Assembly (NCBI GenBank): GCA_002633315.1 | Contig: NWBN01000024.1 | Location: 1 to 49,349 of the forward strand | Source: Bacteroidales bacterium Phil6 | GTDB taxonomy: Bacteria; Bacteroidota; Bacteroidia; Bacteroidales; F082 | Direction of reading: 5' to 3' | DNA length: 49,349 nt | In this document: piece by piece, positions 9,142 through 17,988 of the stretch | How the letters are laid out: each line of letters opens with the position of its first letter | Numbering within the stretch: position 1 is the stretch's first letter | Made by a program: the position numbers and the translations under genes | The notes under the pieces: model-generated | Databases searched by the model: none | The model's input: only the letters and a program-made list of their open reading frames with translations | What the model was told of the DNA's origin: nothing

Positions 9142-9500
9142 TCTTTTGGGAATAAGAATAATACTTCTTCCGGTGTTAGTTGATGGTAAGTTGGAATATC
9201 TCTGTCAAATGACACAACAAAATATTCTTCATCATAGAAAGAAAGTTTTGAATTAGTGTCAGGGTTGCATTCAACATAAACTATTTCGTTTATGTTTAAG
9301 TTTTTAGCTTTACATATCTGTTCTGCCAAGGATTTCCCTGCGTATGTCACCGAAGTTCCGGGATTATCTTGATATAATTCTGTTACAATGACATAAGTTT
9401 TTCCATTGATATTACGAATTTTCAATCCGCATGATGACGGCATGTCCCATTGTCCGTTAAAAGGAAAAATCTCATCATAATATGTAGGTGAAACTTTCAT
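9138..9500 (-). CDS. Hypothetical 120-residue protein in pigment cluster
   Basis: I do not recognise this family. The protein is small, soluble-looking and acidic, without signal peptide, membrane segment or cysteine cluster (only three scattered Cys). The N-terminus runs MKVSPTYYDEIFPFNGQWDMP and a second recognisable stretch is ITELYQDNPGTSVT (read as VTELYQDNPGTSVT). The middle part looks like alternating strands, with an aromatic-rich C-terminal half ending in EEVLFLFPKE. It starts four bases after the radical SAM gene and its stop overlaps the esterase start by four bases. That placement argues that it is a real, co-translated member of the distal operon. Confidence 0.7.
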   Translation of the reverse strand: MKVSPTYYDEIFPFNGQWDMPSSCGLKIRNINGKTYVIVTELYQDNPGTSVTYAGKSLAEQICKAKNLNINEIVYVECNPDTNSKLSFYDEEYFVVSFDRDIPTYHQLTPEEVLFLFPKE

Positions 9501-9504
9501 ATTA

Positions 9505-10785
9505 TTAATTTTTTTTAATATTTCTTACCACTTCTTTACCAAAAGATTTGTTGGCGAGTTGTCTGTTACGAGGATGATAAGTGCCGTCTTCCATTTCACG
9601 CAACATCACTTTGGTAAAAAGTTTAAACATTTTTTGTTCTTGAGACTCATTTTTATAAAATGTATCCCATGCATAGTCATACAATTCCTGCAATTTTTCT
9701 GCAGTCATGTTTTTAGGATGATAAACAACCTGACCGGCATTATAGTGATCCCAATCGAAATCAAAGATACGGCCCTGCCTTAACAGGTCGTCGTATGCCT
9801 TGGTATGAGGGAATGGAGATAGTATGGTAAATTCTGCCAGGTCGAGGTCAATTTCCAATAGGAAGTCTATCAAGTGTTTTATGTCATCTTCTGTCTGATT
9901 ATCAAGCCCCAATAAAATAGTACCTTCCACACCTATGCCATAATCATGATAGCGTTTGACACGTTCTTTTATATAATCCGAGGTATCATATATTGCTTGA
10001 TATACGTACCATGCACCGGCTTGAGCGGCAAGGTCGAGCACTTGAGAATCGTCTTCTATGGTGTGGCTGATCCATTTTTTCTTGAATGGAATCATCTCTC
10101 TAAAAAGTTCCATTTCCCATTCTTTGTTTTGAGCCAATGAGTTATCGACGACAAAAAGTCTGTTATTGTCAATTGTTGCTAATTCTTCTATTATTTTATC
10201 CATAGGACGGGGACGAAAACATCTGCCTCCGAGATAAGAAACGGCACAAGGATAGCAACTGAAACGGCAACCTCGAGAAGCATGGAAAAGGTCAACCATT
10301 TGAACACCTTTGTGATTGTACAGGTCTTTTTTATACAGGTCTCTGCGAGCAGGACCGACGAGTTCAATGGGAGGTTGTTTGCCCATGAAATTGTAAACTT
10401 TTTTCAATTTGCCATTGCGTAAGTCGTCCATCACTTCATCCATACGACCTTCGCTTTCTCCTAAGAAAATAGAATCGGCATATTGAAGTGTTTCTTCTGC
10501 ATGCAACATTGTGGATATGCCCCCAAACAGTACCTTCTTACCTCTTTTATGGTATTCTGTTGCTATTGCCCAGCCTCGTTTTACTTGCGTTGACAACATC
10601 ATGGAGATGCAAACAAAATCGCATTCTTCTTCAAAATTAATAACTTCCACGTTTTCGTCGGTAAAAGATACTTCAACATAATCCGGTAATGTTGCTGCAA
10701 AAACAACAGGTCCATGAGGCGGGAGGTTAAATGTCGTTTGTCCGGGAAGTTTATTCCATTTCGGATAAATAAGTTTACATTTCAT
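9505..10785 (-). CDS. B12-binding-type radical SAM protein
   Basis: Start set at 10785 (MKCKLIYPKW), about 427 residues; this ATG follows a well-formed promoter, so the longer in-frame start at 10833 is unlikely. The N-terminal ~150 residues form the Rossmann-like domain seen in cobalamin-dependent radical SAM enzymes (LIYPKW...LPDYVEV...VLFGGISTMLHAEE...FLGESEG), but I see no DxHxxG lower-ligand motif. The radical SAM core follows with CRFSCYPC (C-x3-C-x2-C), the [4Fe-4S] site. Family members methylate unactivated carbons or make other radical changes (for example in hopanoid and bacteriochlorophyll pathways). As a neighbour of an aryl-polyene cluster it may tailor the pigment or its anchor. 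The exact reaction cannot be read from sequence. Confidence 0.88.
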   Translation of the reverse strand: MKCKLIYPKWNKLPGQTTFNLPPHGPVVFAATLPDYVEVSFTDENVEVINFEEECDFVCISMMLSTQVKRGWAIATEYHKRGKKVLFGGISTMLHAEETLQYADSIFLGESEGRMDEVMDDLRNGKLKKVYNFMGKQPPIELVGPARRDLYKKDLYNHKGVQMVDLFHASRGCRFSCYPCAVSYLGGRCFRPRPMDKIIEELATIDNNRLFVVDNSLAQNKEWEMELFREMIPFKKKWISHTIEDDSQVLDLAAQAGAWYVYQAIYDTSDYIKERVKRYHDYGIGVEGTILLGLDNQTEDDIKHLIDFLLEIDLDLAEFTILSPFPHTKAYDDLLRQGRIFDFDWDHYNAGQVVYHPKNMTAEKLQELYDYAWDTFYKNESQEQKMFKLFTKVMLREMEDGTYHPRNRQLANKSFGKEVVRNIKKN

Positions 10786-10801
10786 TTTTTGATATTTTAT
10801 G

Positions 10802-10833
10802 CAAATATATAAAAAAACATATTTTTTTAACAA
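10802..10833 (-). promoter_or_regulatory. Promoter for the radical SAM sub-operon
   Basis: On the minus strand a TTG element at 10833-10831, 21 bases, then TATATTTG at 10809-10802 followed by C. This fits the Bacteroidota -33/-7 pattern. It lies about 17 bases upstream of the ATG at 10785 and would allow the distal five genes (down to 5821) to be expressed separately from the rest of the cluster. Confidence 0.7.
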
Positions 10834-10873
10834 GTCAGTTTATATTGGCAAAGTAAAAAATATGATAAAAGAA

Positions 10874-12373
10874 TCAGTGCATATTTTTTAATTCATTGAT
10901 AAGAGTATTACGTCCGACAAGTTCTCCGGCTGTTATTATGGAGCTTATGATGACGCCGAGAATGCCATGTGAGTTGGTGTTTTGTCCGGTGAGAAACAAG
11001 TTGGGAATTTTAGTACGTTGTGAAATAAATGTTTGCATAGGAGCTGTGACATCACGCAAGACACCGTATGTAGAACCTTCTTTTGTGGCAGTATAGTCTT
11101 GATACGTCAAAGGAGTTGATGTCCAATAGTTTTCAATGTCGTTTCTGATGCCCGGGAAGTCTTCTTCCAATGCAGCCAACAACTTCTCGGCTTTAATTGT
11201 TTTGAATGTTTCGTATTCGGTACCGCGTCTTCCTACGGTAGTGCCTTGCCATCGTATTACATCGGAGTATTTCATAAATGCAAATAATATGGCTCCTTTT
11301 GCCCATTTTTGATTTTTTTCATAACACTGGTGCATGTATAGATAATTTTTGGGCCAGATGTTGTCACAGTATGTTTCGCAATCCCAAACATTTCTGCTCC
11401 TATATTTGAAAAAATTACTGTTAAGATAAGGTACTGTGTTGTCTTTGAATTTTATATATACTGTAAAAGTGGATACAGTTTGTTGCATATTGCAAATTCT
11501 TTGACGGTATGCTTTTCTGATGAGATGGGAATCAATCATGTTAAGTAAAGTTTCCGGATGTATATCAGAAATAATGTATTTAGAATAAATTAGTTCGCCA
11601 TTATTTAATCGTATCGCCACTGCTTTTTCGTCGTCGCATATTATTTTATTTACAGTAGCATTGTTGTATAGGTCTGCACCCATCTTTTTCAACGATTTTA
11701 TCAATGATTTTGCAATAGTATCGCTGCTGTTGACTATTCTGTAGGCACTGTTGATATAAAAATCGCTGATAAGGGCATGAATATATAAAGGTGTCTTGTT
11801 TTTTACTCCGGCATAAAGAGGTGAGTTGCCGGCCAAAATGTTGTTAAGTGTTTCATTGTTGGATATCCCGTCTAAATAATTATTTACGCTTATCTTTACG
11901 TGTTCAGGGTCTATCAGGTTTATGTTGTCGAAATCTTTGAATGAGTAATATGGAGAATTATTGGTAATTTGATGTAGAGTATTCACATAATTTTCTATGT
12001 CTTTTCTGTTTTGGGGGAATTTTTTTGAAAGAGTGTCTATGAAATTGCAATGACCATTGGCAAAATGATACAAGTCATCACGAAAAGATATGATGTCATA
12101 TCCTGTCGGGTCTAATGGAGACAATTCTATGTCCTCGAGCAAAGAAAGATATTTAAAGTAGCGGTGCAATATCTGACCTTCTTTCATGCTGCCGATATAA
12201 TGCATTCCCGTCTCAAATTTAACTCCCTGACGGACAAAAGATTGCAAACATCCTCCAAATTGAGCGTTTTTTTCGAAAACTGCAACTTTGTATCCATGTT
12301 TTGCTAAGATATATGCAGTGGATAATCCTCCAAGTCCACTGCCGATGATGACAACTTCGTATTTATTCTCCAT
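10874..12373 (-). CDS. Phytoene-desaturase/carotenoid-isomerase-like flavoprotein
   Basis: About 499 residues from the ATG at 12373 (MENKYEVV); an alternative start at 12382 adds three residues. The N-terminus is a dinucleotide-binding fold VIIGSGLGGLSTAYILAKHG ending in FEKN, typical for FAD. The chain then follows the CrtI/CrtISO/RetSat layout, with GGCLQSF and ETGMHYIGSM early and a C-terminal FAD-binding segment around LFLTGQNTNSHGILG. CrtI-family enzymes desaturate, isomerise or saturate conjugated polyenes, so a role on the polyene chain is plausible (inference). No phytoene synthase gene is present, which argues against a carotenoid pathway here. Its start overlaps the end of the MMPL fusion gene by 11 bases, indicating coupled translation. 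Confidence 0.88.
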   Translation of the reverse strand: MENKYEVVIIGSGLGGLSTAYILAKHGYKVAVFEKNAQFGGCLQSFVRQGVKFETGMHYIGSMKEGQILHRYFKYLSLLEDIELSPLDPTGYDIISFRDDLYHFANGHCNFIDTLSKKFPQNRKDIENYVNTLHQITNNSPYYSFKDFDNINLIDPEHVKISVNNYLDGISNNETLNNILAGNSPLYAGVKNKTPLYIHALISDFYINSAYRIVNSSDTIAKSLIKSLKKMGADLYNNATVNKIICDDEKAVAIRLNNGELIYSKYIISDIHPETLLNMIDSHLIRKAYRQRICNMQQTVSTFTVYIKFKDNTVPYLNSNFFKYRSRNVWDCETYCDNIWPKNYLYMHQCYEKNQKWAKGAILFAFMKYSDVIRWQGTTVGRRGTEYETFKTIKAEKLLAALEEDFPGIRNDIENYWTSTPLTYQDYTATKEGSTYGVLRDVTAPMQTFISQRTKIPNLFLTGQNTNSHGILGVIISSIITAGELVGRNTLINELKNMH

Positions 12374-15300
12374 GACAGTCAATGATATAATCGTATGTAA
12401 CGTTTTCTTCTTTCCTTATATAATGTAAGTTGTTAGGTACTGAGGCACAGTTTAAAGCTGTAAAGTAATCTTCTTCCTCTTCTATCAAAGCATTGATGTT
12501 GGTGTCTTTACAAACTAATGCAGCCAACAGTGACGCAGCTCCTATACCGCAGTTTGTCAACAGAACATTGCATTTTGGGGGTATCATGGCAATCTCCGTT
12601 TTATAATTGTTGTGTTTCTTTAATGCTGTGATTATACGTTTTTCTATCTCCTTACCCTTATATAAATAATTGTTTATCACTTCGTCGGCAAAGTAATCTG
12701 CTGTTTCTATCTCCTTGCATAAGAGAGAATACTTTTGGACATATAATTTACGAGTTTCTTTGCAAACATTTTGATATTCTTTACCTTTTATTGATATTTT
12801 TTTCAATATCACAGTATTAAGGGGACCTTTTTTTAAAAGTAAATTTGTTTTTGGCAAATTATATCCAAACCCGTGCAACATGACTGGCTGAATGTCAAGG
12901 CCAAGTTGTTCTGCCAAATAGAAAGCACCTTTATGAAAGCGTAAAACAGACCTGTCTTCCGAACGTGTTCCTTCCGGAAAGATGAAAATGGAATATCCTT
13001 TGTTTACCATTTCTTTAAGATAATCAAGGTTCTCATAATCAAAGTCTTCTGTGGGTATGAATCCTGCATGGCGAATTACCCATCCGTAAAAAGGACAGTT
13101 CCATACCCAATGGTTTGTGAATACTATCACTTTAGGAGTCAGAGATAATATTGCCATCAAATCGATATGAGACTGATGGTTGCTTATTATTATGGACGGT
13201 TTGTCAAAAGGTTTTTCTTCTCCTGATTCATTTCTCAGAGAGAAGGAACTCATGGGTATTCTGTTAAGGACGAAATGACAAATATGTTGAAGATGAATAC
13301 GATATGTTAAAAGATGCTTGTCGGTTCTTCTTCCAATAGTGAGAAGAATGAATCCCAATATGTCGAGGTATAATGTGCCGATAATAAATACTGTGAAAGA
13401 ATAAATGGTAAGGGACAGGTTCTTTAAGGTGATGGGATTTTTGCGAGCAACGCCTTTTTTTGTTGTCAACCATTTGAAGAAAAAAGGAGGTATCACAAAG
13501 GCTGTCATCACCACGGCAAACATGCCTATTATCACGACTTCTCCCAGTTGTCTCATGGCAGGGTGTTTTGCCAAGATCAACACTCCGATGCCAATAAACA
13601 TTATCAATGCCGATAATGCCACTGTGCTTTTATATGTGCTGAGCATTTTTTTGCCATAACGAAATTCGTACATGCAGCCTTCAGTCATGAATATCGTATA
13701 GTCGTCTCCCATGCCGAAAATAAAGGTTGCCAAGATGATGTTGACGATATTAAACTGCATGTTGAAGACAGGCATTAACGCGAGTATCCATATCCAACTG
13801 ATTGCCAATGGTAAGAATGATAATAAGGTGAGCTCGATACGTCCGAACGACAGCCACAGGAAGAAAAATACTATACAACTGCAAATAAATAATACCAAAT
13901 CGAAATCTTCTGATAATGATTCTATTATTTGCGTCATGATGGATTGCTGATTAAATAAAAATACCTTGTCGGAAGAAAACCGGGTGTCATTTTTCAGACT
14001 GTCCATAATTGCGGCACACTGAGCCGGTTTTACATGTAATACACTGAAAACCATGGCTCTATCGGCTTCATTTAAAATGTAATTTTCGGCAAGGTCATCG
14101 TATAATGGTGCAAAATAGTCCATATCCTTTACTTCGTAATCCTTGTCGATAAGTTGTTTGAAGCCTGTAAATGCATCTTTTTTAAAGCCTTGTTGTACAG
14201 CAGCTTCTTCAATAAGAGGGTATATGTTTTTATCTTTCCAATATTCTTTCCATAATGCAAGTCGTTCTTTCTGTTTTTCTTTTGAAGGTATGTAAGACCC
14301 TATTGAAGTGAGTCTGATGTCTTTGTGTATTGTTGTAAGTTCCTGTAAATCATTATATATAGATTCATATTCGCATAATGCCGAGTTTATGTCGTTACCT
14401 TCTGCAACAATGAACAAGGACATGTCGGAATCTTCAGTATCTTTTGTAAGTTTTTGCATCATGACACGCTGTTCATCAGTCATATAGTTTATTTTACTCA
14501 TGTCAGCGTCAAATTTTGCTTTATCAAAGAATAGAAAAATAATTGTTAAAACAAAAATTATGAATATCAATGGTTTATAGTTTTCAAAAGATATATTTGT
14601 GAATCTTTTGAACAAGCGTTTTGGATTTTTTGAATAGCATTTATGGTTTTCCGGCACTATGTGTGGAATGACGATGAGTACGAATAATATTGCCCCGGCA
14701 AGTAATAATGCAGAAAACAAGCCGAGATTCTTCATTGCCGGAGAACTGATGAACAGAAGACTGAGAAAAGCTCCTACCGTTGTGATGTTGCCTATAGTAA
14801 GAGGTTCTACAATATCGTTGATAGTCTGACGTGTAGAATAAAGATGATATTTATGGTCGAGGAAATGCAGCGGATAGTTGGCAGCAATGCCTATGATTAC
14901 TGAGGAAATTCCGATAGCAATGAGAGATACTTCGTGATATACCAAAGAGGTTATCCCTAAAGCGAAAAGCATGGCAAAGCATAATGTCAAAGGCAAAGAG
15001 ATGATGATTCTCAAGGAACGGAATGAATAAAACAAGATGATGACAATAAAAATTATGGCAATACTGACGGTTACTATACTGTCATGTTTGATTTGATCGG
15101 CATTGCCGACTGATATATATGCCGCTCCAAATGGCTTGACAGTGACATCATTGTAAATATCTTCAGTGTCTTTTGCACTTTTGTCGATAATATTGATGAG
15201 AACCTTGTTATTGGCAGTCTCGCTCAATGGGAATCCGGATTCGATTCTTACAATAGCTTCTTTTCCATCGGCAGTATAAATATATCCATCCGATACTGTG

Positions 15301-15890
15301 AACTGTTCATTCATGCGGAAACTGTTTAATCCTGCAAGTAACTCCGACGATATGAACAACGGGTCATTGCTTATGACGCCTTTCATTATGCTTCCTTGAA
15401 TGCTGCCAAGTATATTTTTATCGTATCCTAATTGTTTGATAATGTTTTCTTTGATGATAATACTGTCAATACGTTCATAATCTGTTCTGTCGAGAAAATA
15501 TGGAATGTTTCTTGAAAGAAAATTCATCTTTTCTATTATTGCAGATTCATCGACAGTGTATTGAATCTTTTTGATATATTTATTTATGTCATTGTTGTTC
15601 AATGTGTTGATGAAATATTCTATTGCTTCTGGTATAACATCGATTCCGTCTGCAAGACTGTCACCCATGGAAAAATAAACTATTATTGTATTTGATGCAC
15701 CAATATGTGTGTAAGCATAGTTGATTTGCTCGTTTTGTTTGTCTTTTGGAAGAAAACCTGATATGTCTTCATTGAAATTCGTATTGAGTGCGCTTACAGA
15801 CGACAGAACAATGAGTGTTGTTACCAAACTAAAAAGCAGGACTTTTCTTGTCTTGAAGAAGTCAAAAAGACGAAGGAAGAATTTATTCAT
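12363..15890 (-). CDS. MMPL exporter fused to a lysophospholipid acyltransferase and a methyltransferase-like tail
   Basis: 1175 residues, far longer than a usual MMPL/RND-like exporter (about 770-800). Residues 1 to ~830 are the transporter: a first membrane helix, a periplasmic loop, five clustered helices, a second large loop and five more helices. An acyltransferase of the PlsC type follows with SNHQSHID (H-x4-D, near residue 905) and FPEGTRS (near 972). The last ~80 residues contain VLLTNCGIGAASLLAA, then an acidic strand end and YDYIIDC, which looks like the first half of a class I methyltransferase fold and is probably truncated or inactive. The transporter should move the lipid-linked pigment across the inner membrane, with the fused acyltransferase supplying the acylation step (inference). 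The start has a strong Shine-Dalgarno and overlaps the glycosyltransferase gene by eight bases. Confidence 0.9.
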   Translation of the reverse strand: MNKFFLRLFDFFKTRKVLLFSLVTTLIVLSSVSALNTNFNEDISGFLPKDKQNEQINYAYTHIGASNTIIVYFSMGDSLADGIDVIPEAIEYFINTLNNNDINKYIKKIQYTVDESAIIEKMNFLSRNIPYFLDRTDYERIDSIIIKENIIKQLGYDKNILGSIQGSIMKGVISNDPLFISSELLAGLNSFRMNEQFTVSDGYIYTADGKEAIVRIESGFPLSETANNKVLINIIDKSAKDTEDIYNDVTVKPFGAAYISVGNADQIKHDSIVTVSIAIIFIVIILFYSFRSLRIIISLPLTLCFAMLFALGITSLVYHEVSLIAIGISSVIIGIAANYPLHFLDHKYHLYSTRQTINDIVEPLTIGNITTVGAFLSLLFISSPAMKNLGLFSALLLAGAILFVLIVIPHIVPENHKCYSKNPKRLFKRFTNISFENYKPLIFIIFVLTIIFLFFDKAKFDADMSKINYMTDEQRVMMQKLTKDTEDSDMSLFIVAEGNDINSALCEYESIYNDLQELTTIHKDIRLTSIGSYIPSKEKQKERLALWKEYWKDKNIYPLIEEAAVQQGFKKDAFTGFKQLIDKDYEVKDMDYFAPLYDDLAENYILNEADRAMVFSVLHVKPAQCAAIMDSLKNDTRFSSDKVFLFNQQSIMTQIIESLSEDFDLVLFICSCIVFFFLWLSFGRIELTLLSFLPLAISWIWILALMPVFNMQFNIVNIILATFIFGMGDDYTIFMTEGCMYEFRYGKKMLSTYKSTVALSALIMFIGIGVLILAKHPAMRQLGEVVIIGMFAVVMTAFVIPPFFFKWLTTKKGVARKNPITLKNLSLTIYSFTVFIIGTLYLDILGFILLTIGRRTDKHLLTYRIHLQHICHFVLNRIPMSSFSLRNESGEEKPFDKPSIIISNHQSHIDLMAILSLTPKVIVFTNHWVWNCPFYGWVIRHAGFIPTEDFDYENLDYLKEMVNKGYSIFIFPEGTRSEDRSVLRFHKGAFYLAEQLGLDIQPVMLHGFGYNLPKTNLLLKKGPLNTVILKKISIKGKEYQNVCKETRKLYVQKYSLLCKEIETADYFADEVINNYLYKGKEIEKRIITALKKHNNYKTEIAMIPPKCNVLLTNCGIGAASLLAALVCKDTNINALIEEEEDYFTALNCASVPNNLHYIRKEENVTYDYIIDCHGE

Positions 15891-16635
15891 GGCGACCTCC
15901 GTTGAAAATATATCTGATTAATCTTGACGGATAACCGTAAACAATAGACAGCAGGCATAACACGGTATTCATCATAGAGATTCTTATGAAATCAGCACCT
16001 TTGCGAAAATGTGTCACTCTCTCGCCGGCAGGAGCATAATAAACTTGTATTGGAATATTTACGAATTTTACATTTTTCCATGCCAAACGTACCAAATATT
16101 CCAATTCTGCCTCATAACGGCTTGTAAACAAATGCATGGAACCAATCATATTAAGAGGATAGGCTCTGAAACCTGATTGAGTATCAGGAAGATATATGCC
16201 TGTCTGTAAAGCAAACCAAAAATTCGAGAATTTGTTGGCGAAAGTGTTTCCTTCCGGCATGTTTTCCTGTTTTAGGAAACGGGTTCCGATAATCATGGCA
16301 CCATTGTTGTCTTTTATTGATTTTATGAATAGAGGTATGTCTGACGCAAAATGTTGTCCGTCAGCGTCAATGGTAATCATATAGTCGAAATTGTGTCGTA
16401 TGGCGTATAGCACTCCGGTTTTTATGGCATGACCTTTACCTTTGTTCGGGGTGTATGAGATGCAAGTTACCTTGTCTTGAATCTTTAACACTTCAGCATC
16501 GCTGCCATCGGTACAACCATCGCAGACAACAACAACATCATCAAGGTATTGCTTAACAGCCAAGGCTACTTCGGCTATTGTCCCGACATTATTGTAACAG
16601 GGTATGACAATACATATTTTAGGCTCCCGCAACAT
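15883..16635 (-). CDS. Family 2 glycosyltransferase (dolichyl-phosphate-mannose-synthase-like)
   Basis: 250 residues, the single-domain GT-A fold. The N-terminus IVIPCYNNVGTI binds nucleotide, the core contains VVVVCDGCTDGS and the metal-binding DxD region reads TIDADGQH. Later comes SGFRAYPL and a conserved basic segment (GERVTHFRKG) seen in DPM-like GT2 proteins. There is no large membrane domain, only a weakly hydrophobic C-terminus. It should transfer one sugar from a nucleotide sugar to a lipid or phenol at the inner face of the membrane. In this cluster the acceptor could be the pigment or its lipid anchor (inference). It overlaps the upstream dehydratase gene by 17 bases and the MMPL gene by 8. 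Confidence 0.9.
   Translation of the reverse strand: MLREPKICIVIPCYNNVGTIAEVALAVKQYLDDVVVVCDGCTDGSDAEVLKIQDKVTCISYTPNKGKGHAIKTGVLYAIRHNFDYMITIDADGQHFASDIPLFIKSIKDNNGAMIIGTRFLKQENMPEGNTFANKFSNFWFALQTGIYLPDTQSGFRAYPLNMIGSMHLFTSRYEAELEYLVRLAWKNVKFVNIPIQVYYAPAGERVTHFRKGADFIRISMMNTVLCLLSIVYGYPSRLIRYIFNGGRHE
15895..15900 (-). promoter_or_regulatory. Canonical ribosome binding site of the MMPL fusion gene
   Basis: Minus strand GGAGGT, a few bases before the ATG at 15890 and inside the end of the upstream gene. Strong Shine-Dalgarno sites are uncommon in this phylum, which supports this start. Confidence 0.65.
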
Positions 16636-16987
16636 CTTTCAACGTTAATGATATTTTCGCAAATAATTGTTTGTTTTCCGTATCTGTTATTTGCACTTTA
16701 CTTTCTATTTTTTCATCTTCACAGTTTGAAATATCAAAGTGAAACAGTATGTCGGGATTGTTGTCAGGCGTCACCATATTGGCAAATTTAAGATTTTTTA
16801 TTTTGATGATAGATAATGGCCTGCTTGTTATCGCTTCCATTATTTTGCGTGTAATTTCGACCATACAAACTCCCGGCAACACCGGATTGCCTTCAAAATG
16901 GACTTTGAAGATGATATTGTCTCGATTCAGATGGACTTTGAATACCGTTTCGCTCTCTTTTGTATATGTATATAAGGAATTCAACAT
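16619..16987 (-). CDS. Small hot-dog 3-hydroxyacyl-ACP dehydratase (FabZ-like)
   Basis: 122 residues, a single hot-dog fold. The active-site region reads KVHFEGNPVLPGVCMVE, which matches the FabZ pattern H-F-x-G-x-P-x-x-P-G with His as catalytic residue. It should dehydrate 3-hydroxyacyl-ACP to the trans-2-enoyl form, giving one double bond of the polyene per cycle. A second, different dehydratase-like gene lies at 23144; characterised aryl-polyene systems use a pair of dehydratase subunits, so these two may pair. The start lies five bases after the LolA-like gene stop; the 3' end overlaps the glycosyltransferase start by 17 bases. Confidence 0.85.
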   Translation of the reverse strand: MLNSLYTYTKESETVFKVHLNRDNIIFKVHFEGNPVLPGVCMVEITRKIMEAITSRPLSIIKIKNLKFANMVTPDNNPDILFHFDISNCEDEKIESKVQITDTENKQLFAKISLTLKDVAGA

Positions 16988-16992
16988 GACAT

Positions 16993-17628
16993 TTAAAATT
17001 TAAAATACCGCTCGTTTTCAGGAACGTTGAATACAACATCCGACAAGATGATTTTCGCCATGTCTCCGTAAACGTCGGTGATATCGATACTTTGGATTGT
17101 CATTGTATCATTGTCGATAATTATCATGATGCTGTTAAACAATGATTTAAGGCGTTTCTTTTTAGGTGTCATTTGTACTGTGACGGCATCGGCATCTTTA
17201 TAGAAGACTGTTTCGAATGTGTTTTTGTCAAAAACAAAACCGTTTTCTTCACCTGATGCTACTATTTTTGCTATTTCTTTAAATAACGGATGATTTTCTG
17301 TTGTTGTAACGTTACAGTTATCTTTATTTACAATCTTAATACTGTCATTTATCAAAAGAAAAGATGAGTTGTTGTTCTCAGAATTCCAGTAAAGTTTACC
17401 TTTTTTCTTATATGCTACAGTGCCGGAACTTTGTATTGTCTCTTCAAGCATGGAAACGGATTTTTCATATTTATAATGACAAAGCATATTATCTATGTTA
17501 TTGATATTTTCTGAGAATAGTGTTATGATATTTTCTATTTCAGAAACATCGGTAACAGTTTGATTTTGGGCAGACAATGTCAAGGATAATAGCATAATCA
17601 TCATTGAAAGTGATAATATTTTCTTCAT
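16993..17628 (-). CDS. LolA-like periplasmic carrier protein
   Basis: 211 residues with a Sec signal (MKKILSLSMMIMLLSLTLSAQ-N). The mature part is strand-rich and follows the LolA/outer-membrane lipoprotein carrier pattern: a tyrosine-containing strand (CHYKYEKS), KKKGKLYWN, a central hydrophobic strand pair, and QMTPKKKRLK followed by a buried strand with IQSIDITD. LolA-type folds hold lipid chains in a half-barrel cavity. Aryl-polyene clusters usually carry such a gene together with the MMPL exporter, so it probably carries the pigment lipid through the periplasm. It starts three bases after the stop of the EmrE-like gene. Confidence 0.78.
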   Translation of the reverse strand: MKKILSLSMMIMLLSLTLSAQNQTVTDVSEIENIITLFSENINNIDNMLCHYKYEKSVSMLEETIQSSGTVAYKKKGKLYWNSENNNSSFLLINDSIKIVNKDNCNVTTTENHPLFKEIAKIVASGEENGFVFDKNTFETVFYKDADAVTVQMTPKKKRLKSLFNSIMIIIDNDTMTIQSIDITDVYGDMAKIILSDVVFNVPENERYFKF

Positions 17629-17631
17629 AAT

Positions 17632-17988
17632 TTATTGTTTTACAAGGAAAAATACACCAAAAACTATTAAAACAACACCAATCCAGCGTGTGGCGGGAAT
17701 GGATTCGTGAAACACTAAGGCTGCAGCTATCATGCCAAAGACATAACTTATGCTTGTGATGGGATAAGCAAGTGAGAAATCGAAATGACGCAACATGTAA
17801 AGCCATAATACGGTGGCGCCACCAAATCCTAAACCACATGCTGCAAGTGGCCAGTTGAGAAGTAAATTCTTGAAAAACACCCATGACCATTCAAAAACGT
17901 CGATTCTTTTCATCGCAAGCTTTAGAAAGACTTGTCCCGATGACAAAAATATGCTTTGCAATATCGCTATGACAATAAATCTTAACAT
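17632..17988 (-). CDS. Small EamA/EmrE-like membrane protein, four helices
   Basis: 118 residues with four predicted membrane helices, the size of an SMR protein or half an EamA transporter. The N-terminus has SSGQVFLKLAMKR, the conserved glutamine/lysine helix of the drug/metabolite transporter superfamily. Helix 3 reads SLAYPITSISYVFGMIAA (the AYPI/W motif) and helix 4 ends VLIVFGVFFLVKQ. Related four-helix proteins in lipid-A and undecaprenyl pathways (ArnE/F-like) flip lipid-linked sugars. Beside a glycosyltransferase gene this could flip a lipid intermediate (inference). The start overlaps the end of the chain-length-factor-like gene by seven bases. Confidence 0.8.
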   Translation of the reverse strand: MLRFIVIAILQSIFLSSGQVFLKLAMKRIDVFEWSWVFFKNLLLNWPLAACGLGFGGATVLWLYMLRHFDFSLAYPITSISYVFGMIAAALVFHESIPATRWIGVVLIVFGVFFLVKQ

